A stretch of DNA of 64,000 nucleotides. Source: UBA6663 sp044226485. GTDB lineage: Bacteria > Chloroflexota > Anaerolineae > Anaerolineales > UBA6663. Under the pieces are notes generated by a model that saw nothing but the letters and a program-made list of their open reading frames with translations, made no database searches and was not told the DNA's origin. The translations under genes and the position numbers were made by a program. This document shows positions 59,076 through 64,000 of this stretch, one piece after another; the first letter of the stretch is position 1; each line of letters opens with the position of its first letter. The stretch spans positions 124,001 to 188,000 of the forward strand of contig JBGAGY010000008.1 of the NCBI GenBank assembly GCA_044226485.1, written 5' to 3'.

Positions 59076-60575
59076 ATGATGTCCACGCCTTCCAGCGAAA
59101 GCTCCCAGAAAAGCGTCGGCCGCGCGATCGTGCGCAACGCCTTGTTCGTCATGGGCGGCGGCATCGCGCTCAAAGCCATGAACTTCCTGTACGGTGTCTT
59201 CGTCGTCAGGCAACTCGGAGATGACAGGTTCGGGCACTACAATATCGTGCTGGCCTGGGTCGGCCTGTTCTCGATCTTCGCGGAATTGGGCATCACCCAG
59301 TACGCGCTGCGCGAGATCGCGCGCGATCACAACAAGGCCGACAGGCTCTTTTGGGATGTGTTGGCCGTACGCGCTCTGTTGGCCGTGGTCGGCATGATCG
59401 GGATCACGGCCGGCGCAGCGGCCGTCGGCTATGAACCCGAAATTGTGTTGGGCGTCTTCGTCTATACCTGCACGTTCTTATTCTCGGCGTTGCAGGCTTC
59501 ACTTGACATGGTCGTCGCCGCGCACGAGCGCCTCGACCTCACAACAGGCACCGTCTTATTGGGCCAGATCGCGTCGATGTTGCTCGGCCTTGTCGCTCTG
59601 TTGACCGGGCAAGGGCTCGTCGTGTTTATCGCCGTTGGGCTTGTCGCGATGTGGGTGCCGATCCTGGTCTCAGCCACGATCGTCCGTCGTCACGGCATGT
59701 TGGAATTCAAACCGCGTTTTCTGCCCAGGGAATGGCCGAGCCTGATGAGCGGCGGGTTCCCGTTCGCCCTGATCTCGCTGGCTCTGACGGTGGCTTTTAG
59801 CATCGACACCGTGATGCTGTCGTGGTCTGTCCCCGCTAACGAGGTCGGCTGGTACAACGTGGCGTACGGATTGGCGCGTTCGATCGTGAGCTTTTTAGGC
59901 GGCTTCACCGTCGCGCTTGTGCCTTCGCTGACTCGCGCGTACGTGAATGACACTGTCGTCGTCGAACGCTGGTACTTCCGCTCCGTCAAATTCATCGCCG
60001 TCCTCTCCATGCCCGCCGCCATGGGCGCCATGATGATCGCCTATCCCGCCATCGGCATGCTCTATAAGGCGAGCACGCTGCCTGCCGCCGGCGTGTTGCA
60101 GGTGATCATCTGGGATGTGCCCTTGCTGATGTTCACGGCGCTGTGCGGCAATATGAGCTACGTCGTGGGGGCCGAGAAGGATGCCGCGCGGATCTATGGG
60201 ATCAACGCTCTGGCCAATATCGTCCTCAACCTGATCGCGATCCCGCGGTACGGGATCATGGGGGCTGCCGTGGTGACCGTGGCCACCGATCTGATCGGCG
60301 CGGTTCAGTTCTACATCGCCCTGAATCGTCATCTGCGCCTGCCCGATCTGCGCGGCACGCTCTTGCGTATCGGCGGGTCCACGCTCGTCATGGGGGCAGC
60401 CTTGTGGTTAACCCAATCCTGGCCTGTTGTGCTTGTCGTGACGGTCGGTATGGCGGTGTATGTCGCGTGCGCGCTGATCGCCGGTATCCTTGATTCATCG
60501 GAAATAGCGATGTTGAGGCAGGGGGCCGGGCGGGTCGTTGCCAGGCTACGGGCCGGACGCCAGACAGGGCAGTGA
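59076..60575 (+). CDS. Polysaccharide-type flippase (Wzx/MATE-like)
   Basis: The 499-residue protein has about 14 transmembrane helices. Its N-terminal region (IVRNALFVMGGGIALKAMNFLYGVFVVRQLG, in outline) and internal repeats (GHYNIVLAWVGLFSIFAELGI, FPFALISLALTVAFSIDTVML, VGWYNVAYGLARS) are typical of O-antigen and teichoic-acid lipid flippases (RfbX/Wzx). It probably moves a lipid-linked oligosaccharide or a lipidic product across the membrane. It starts 11 bases after the ligase stop, so they are co-transcribed. The TTG at 59061 is an alternative start with no ribosome site. Confidence 0.9.
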   Translation: MMSTPSSESSQKSVGRAIVRNALFVMGGGIALKAMNFLYGVFVVRQLGDDRFGHYNIVLAWVGLFSIFAELGITQYALREIARDHNKADRLFWDVLAVRALLAVVGMIGITAGAAAVGYEPEIVLGVFVYTCTFLFSALQASLDMVVAAHERLDLTTGTVLLGQIASMLLGLVALLTGQGLVVFIAVGLVAMWVPILVSATIVRRHGMLEFKPRFLPREWPSLMSGGFPFALISLALTVAFSIDTVMLSWSVPANEVGWYNVAYGLARSIVSFLGGFTVALVPSLTRAYVNDTVVVERWYFRSVKFIAVLSMPAAMGAMMIAYPAIGMLYKASTLPAAGVLQVIIWDVPLLMFTALCGNMSYVVGAEKDAARIYGINALANIVLNLIAIPRYGIMGAAVVTVATDLIGAVQFYIALNRHLRLPDLRGTLLRIGGSTLVMGAALWLTQSWPVVLVVTVGMAVYVACALIAGILDSSEIAMLRQGAGRVVARLRAGRQTGQ

Positions 60576-60682
60576 GGGGGGCGGCTGTGTGGTCGATTCA
60601 TCCTGGAGTGACCGCCCAGCGCCACGACGAGAACGAACCGAATCGGAGCGAACGAGCACGGGCAGACCCAATCGACGTACCT

Positions 60683-61459
60683 ATGGCGACGGCACCGACT
60701 AACGCAGCAACATCTCCTTGGGTCGTTTTTCCGCAACGGCGGCCCGAGGCCGGCCTACGATTGTTCTGTATCCCCTATGCCGGCGTGGGGGCTTCGGCCT
60801 ATCACGCATGGGGCAGGGGACTCGCGCCAGACATTGAGGTCGTGGCCATCCAACCTCCCGGTCGTGAGACCCGCCTCCGCGAAGCTCGTTTCACGCGACT
60901 GTTGCCGTTTGTCGAGATGCTGGCCGAACAGGTCGATCCCTATCTCGATCGACCTTATGCCGTATTCGGCCACAGCCTGGGCGCCTTGATTGCATTTGAG
61001 TGGTGTCGATCGTTGCGCCGTCGAGGTCGACCGGCGCCGACGCATCTGGTGACTTCGGCGCGTCGCGCGCCGCAATTGCCCGACACTGACGAACCCATTC
61101 ATGACCTTCCACAAACCGCCTTCGTGGATTTGGTTCAGAAGCGATACAACGCTCTTCCGGAAGTGATCCGGCAAGATCAGGAGCTGCTCGATCTGTTCGT
61201 TCCAGGATTGAGAGCGGATTTCGAGATGTTGGAGACGTATCGGTACGTGGAGGACGAGCCACTGACCTGCGAGATCGTGGCCATCGGAGGGCGGAACGAT
61301 CCGCGTGTGAACGGCGATGGGCTCGCTTTGTGGCGGCGCCAGACCACCGGGCCATTCTGGTCGACGACCTTCGAAGGCGGCCACTTCTACCTGCAGCAAC
61401 AGCGAGAGGCCTTGTTGAGCCTGCTCGGCCAAATCCTGAAGGCGCCCACACCACGTTGA
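60683..61459 (+). CDS. Type II thioesterase (NRPS/PKS proofreading type)
   Basis: A 258-residue alpha/beta hydrolase of the TEII class: LRLFCIPYAGVGASAYHAWG, VVAIQPPGRETRLREARF, YAVFGHSLGALIAFEWCRSL with the nucleophilic serine, IVAIGGRNDPRVNGDGL with the acid, and FEGGHFYLQQQ with the histidine. TEII enzymes remove wrong acyl groups from carrier proteins of NRPS or PKS. The ATG at 60683 fits the family; a GTG at 60572 overlaps the flippase stop as GTGA and would add 37 residues. No NRPS or PKS gene is in the window. Confidence 0.9.
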   Translation: MATAPTNAATSPWVVFPQRRPEAGLRLFCIPYAGVGASAYHAWGRGLAPDIEVVAIQPPGRETRLREARFTRLLPFVEMLAEQVDPYLDRPYAVFGHSLGALIAFEWCRSLRRRGRPAPTHLVTSARRAPQLPDTDEPIHDLPQTAFVDLVQKRYNALPEVIRQDQELLDLFVPGLRADFEMLETYRYVEDEPLTCEIVAIGGRNDPRVNGDGLALWRRQTTGPFWSTTFEGGHFYLQQQREALLSLLGQILKAPTPR

Positions 61460-61481
61460 CAGCTTCCACCAGGACTTCGCT

Positions 61482-62267
61482 GTGTTCACCGATTGGCGGC
61501 CCTCTCCATCGCATTGGTTTCTGACCTCCACCGACGTGCATGTCTGGCGTGTCACTCTCGATGTGCCGGAGGCAAGCCTCATCGCATTCCGGGCGTTGTT
61601 ATCCGCTGACGAGCGCGCGCGCGCCGATCGGTACCACTTCCCTGCTGACGCTCGCCGCTACAGCGTGGCTCGCGGCGTCCTGCGGCGGATACTTTCTAGA
61701 TTCACGGCTGTAGCGCCCGAGGCTCTGGCGTTCGATTACAACGCGCATGGAAAGCCATCGCTACGTGACTGCACATCCACGCTGAGTTTCAACGTCTCGC
61801 ACGCCGGCGAACGCGCCCTGATTGCTGTGACCGGCGGCCCGGCCGTCGGGGTCGATATCGAGCCGTTGCGCTCGATCGACGCTATGAACGACCTGGCTCG
61901 CCAGCATTTCTCGGTTCCCGAGCAGCAGGCGTTCTACGCCTTGCCGGTGCCTGCACGACAACGCGTGTTCTTCGAGGTGTGGACCCGCAAAGAGGCGGTG
62001 CTCAAAGCCCTAGGCGTCGGCCTCAGTCGGGAACCCGCGACGATCGACGTGTGGGGAGGTGGGCAGGAACCTCATCCGGTCGATGTAGGCGATCCCGCGG
62101 AGACACCTCTCTGGACTCTGATGGCGCTTGATCCGGGCGCTGGATATGTGGGGGCGTTGGCGGTGCGTGCCCCTACAGTGGCCGTGCAGACCTGGGATCT
62201 GCAGGCCGATGAACTGCCTTCATCCAAAAGCGATTCGCAAGCCACGTCGTGGCGAGGCAAAGCGTGA
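61482..62267 (+). CDS. 4'-phosphopantetheinyl transferase, Sfp type
   Basis: The 261-residue enzyme has both Sfp motifs: GPAVGVDIEPLR and FFEVWTRKEAVLKALGVGLS, with FNVSHAGERALIAV between conserved strands and the PPT fold's KPSL segment (HGKPSLRD). It attaches phosphopantetheine to carrier proteins of NRPS, PKS or fatty-acid systems. The GTG start follows the TEII stop by 22 bases, so it completes the cluster ligase-flippase-TEII-PPTase. Together with TEII it implies that carrier-protein biosynthesis exists elsewhere in this genome. Confidence 0.93.
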   Translation: MFTDWRPSPSHWFLTSTDVHVWRVTLDVPEASLIAFRALLSADERARADRYHFPADARRYSVARGVLRRILSRFTAVAPEALAFDYNAHGKPSLRDCTSTLSFNVSHAGERALIAVTGGPAVGVDIEPLRSIDAMNDLARQHFSVPEQQAFYALPVPARQRVFFEVWTRKEAVLKALGVGLSREPATIDVWGGGQEPHPVDVGDPAETPLWTLMALDPGAGYVGALAVRAPTVAVQTWDLQADELPSSKSDSQATSWRGKA

Positions 62268-62514
62268 GCACCGAACCGTCGACCCAACCCCAAGCCCCTT
62301 GTTGGCCATAAAGGCGACGTGTGCCGGGCCAACACCCGCCTGTCCGCTTGTCGAGATCTCGTGTTCCCGAGGCTGCGCGGTTTAGAGACCCTATACGTCG
62401 CCACACGGTCGCCGGGTCGAACAGCCAGTTGCCTTCGCACAACCGAGTAGAATCGGACCAGTTTATTCGAATGAGGGTCCGCTTCGCGTGGACCTTGTGC
62501 TGGGAGGAGCTTCC

Positions 62515-64000
62515 ATGTCCACTCACCCTCTGGCCGGCAAGCCTGCGCCGCGCGACATCCTGGTGAACGTCCCGCGCCTGATCACGGCGTATTACGCCAA
62601 CAAGCCAGACCCGACAATCCCGGAGCAGCAGGTCGCATTCGGCACCTCCGGTCATCGCGGATCGTCGCTGCTCAACTCCTTCAATGAGGATCACATTCTG
62701 GCGGTCTGTCAGGCGCTGTGCGAGTGGCGTCAGGCGCAGGGCATCACCGGGCCGCTTTACATGGGAATGGACACGCACGCGCTGTCGGAGCCGGCGCTGG
62801 CCACGGCGCTCGAAGTCTTCGCCGCCAACGGCGTCGAGGTGTACATTCAACCCGGCCCGGGTTACACACCCACGCCCGCCATCTCGCACGCGATCCTCAC
62901 CTACAACCGCGGCCGCGCGACGGGCCTCGCCGATGGGGTGGTCATCACGCCATCGCACAACCCGCCGGTGGACGGCGGCTTCAAGTACAACCCGCCGACG
63001 GCCGGGCCCGCCGGCACGGAGATCACGTCAGCGGTGCAGAACCGCGCCAACGAGCTGCTGCGCGATGGTAACAGGGCCGTGAAGCGCATGCCGCTGGCGC
63101 GGGCGACGAAGGCCTCGACCACTCACGAGCACGACTATGTTTCGGCCTATGTCGCCGACCTGGGCAACGTCATCAATCTGCCAGCGATTGCGGCGGCGGG
63201 CCTCAAGCTTGGCGTCGATCCGATGGGCGGCGCATCGCTGCCGTACTGGGCGCCAATCGCCGAGCGTTACGGCCTCAACCTCGAGGTCGTCAATCCCGAC
63301 GTGGACCCGGCCTTCGGCTTCATGTCGGTCGATCGCGACGGCCAGATCCGCATGGACTGTTCGTCGCCGTACGCGATGGCGCGCCTGATCGAACTGAAGG
63401 ACCGTTTCGACGTGGCGTTCGGCAACGACCCCGACGCCGATCGGCATGGCATCGTCACGCGCAGCGCCGGGCTGATGAACCCCAACCACTACCTGGCCAC
63501 GGCCGTCTGGTATTTGTTCCAGAACCGGCCAGGGTGGGGCGCACGCGCGGCGGTCGGCAAGACCCTGGTCTCGAGTTCCATGATCGACCGCGTCACGGCG
63601 TCGCTCAAGCGCACGCTGGCCGAAGTGCCCGTCGGCTTCAAGTGGTTCGTCGACGGCCTGGTCGACGGCTCCTTCGGTTTCGGCGGCGAAGAGAGCGCCG
63701 GCGCATCGTTCCTGCGCCACGACGGCTCCGCCTGGTCGACCGACAAGGACGGCATCATCATGGATCTGCTGGCGGCCGAGATGCTGGCCGTCACGGGCCG
63801 CGATCCCGGTCAGCTGTACAAATCGCTCGAGGAGCAGTTCGGCGCACCGGTGTATGAGCGCATGGACGCGCCCGCCTCACCCGCCCAGAAGAAGGTGCTC
63901 GCCAACCTGTCGCCCGAGCTGGTCTCGGCCACCGAGCTGGCCGGTGACGCGATCACGGCCAAGCTGACCCGGGCGCCGTTCAACAACGCCGCGATCGGCG
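62515..64000 (+). CDS. pgm: Phosphoglucomutase, alpha-D-glucose-specific (3' partial)
   Basis: The frame runs off the window after 495 of roughly 546 residues. The active-site serine lies in VVITPSHNPPVDGG, the metal-binding loop is FGNDPDADRHGIV, the sugar-binding loop is FGFGGEESAGASF and the N-terminal substrate-binding segment is FGTSGHRGSSL. The N-terminal HPLAGKPA and TAYYANKPDPTIPEQQVAFG fit the Pgm of the E. coli type. It interconverts glucose 1-phosphate and 6-phosphate. GGGAGGAGC precedes the ATG. The 247-base gap before it (62268-62514) has no gene or clear promoter. Confidence 0.95.
   Translation, partial: MSTHPLAGKPAPRDILVNVPRLITAYYANKPDPTIPEQQVAFGTSGHRGSSLLNSFNEDHILAVCQALCEWRQAQGITGPLYMGMDTHALSEPALATALEVFAANGVEVYIQPGPGYTPTPAISHAILTYNRGRATGLADGVVITPSHNPPVDGGFKYNPPTAGPAGTEITSAVQNRANELLRDGNRAVKRMPLARATKASTTHEHDYVSAYVADLGNVINLPAIAAAGLKLGVDPMGGASLPYWAPIAERYGLNLEVVNPDVDPAFGFMSVDRDGQIRMDCSSPYAMARLIELKDRFDVAFGNDPDADRHGIVTRSAGLMNPNHYLATAVWYLFQNRPGWGARAAVGKTLVSSSMIDRVTASLKRTLAEVPVGFKWFVDGLVDGSFGFGGEESAGASFLRHDGSAWSTDKDGIIMDLLAAEMLAVTGRDPGQLYKSLEEQFGAPVYERMDAPASPAQKKVLANLSPELVSATELAGDAITAKLTRAPFNNAAIG

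Overview
The window is high-GC (roughly 60-65 % by eye), densely coded bacterial chromosome with no plasmid, phage or CRISPR signature and no rRNA or tRNA gene that I could see. I infer a free-living, sensor-rich bacterium, most plausibly Chloroflexota. The hints are very large PAS/GAF histidine kinases of the HisKA_3 type, NarL-like receivers, many small enzymes in loose order, and a DUF6335/SRPBCC/alcohol dehydrogenase stress operon. No marker gene here proves the phylum.

Layout. 1-6.7 kb: truncated RibD-C/DHFR-like reductase, acetyltransferase, a solute-binding protein without a signal peptide behind a structured leader, a methyltransferase, and a convergent LolCDE/MacB-type ABC exporter. 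6.86-7.70 kb: a complete IS5-family element whose transposase needs a -1 frameshift. 7.8-14.8 kb: B12-type radical SAM enzyme, DsbA-like protein, quinone oxidoreductase, acetyltransferase, a receiver-only regulator, metY with a clear sigma-70-like promoter and structured leader, a CoA-binding protein and a cupin. 14.8-17.4 kb: two MhqO-like dioxygenase genes, one fused to a carboxylesterase. 17.8-21.3 kb: hybrid histidine kinase. 21.4-27.7 kb: HIT protein, glycoamylase-like protein, YdeI-like protein, stand-alone 5'-3' exonuclease, a second receiver-only regulator, MmcQ, DUF4385, DinB and PNPOx-like proteins. 27.7-35.0 kb: a 2449-residue kinase with about 15 sensor domains. 35.4-38.0 kb: ADH/DUF6335/SRPBCC operon. 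38.2-46.4 kb: cupin, AviRa-like rRNA methyltransferase, VOC protein, DUF3597, AAC(3)-like acetyltransferase with a VOC partner, HAAS-type membrane protein, unknown membrane protein, DUF1579, nitrilase and Nudix. 46.4-49.6 kb: membrane kinase and LuxR-type regulator. 49.6-50.5 kb: no recognised gene. 50.5-56.7 kb: AlkZ-like protein, SDR and a second hybrid kinase, paralogous to the first. 57.2-62.3 kb: asparagine-synthetase-like ligase without the glutaminase cysteine, flippase, type II thioesterase and phosphopantetheinyl transferase. 62.5 kb to the end: phosphoglucomutase, running off the window.

Themes. First, signalling: four large kinases and three response regulators, two of which are bare NarL-type receivers. 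Second, small-molecule and electrophile stress: MhqO/MhqD-like, quinone oxidoreductase, formaldehyde-type dehydrogenase and VOC proteins. Third, antibiotic-related genes: AviRa-like and AAC(3)-like enzymes. Fourth, the four-gene ligase-flippase-TEII-PPTase cluster, which looks like the accessory part of a biosynthetic pathway whose assembly line is not in view. That cluster is the best candidate here for an undescribed system. All functional calls come from reading motifs, not from searches.
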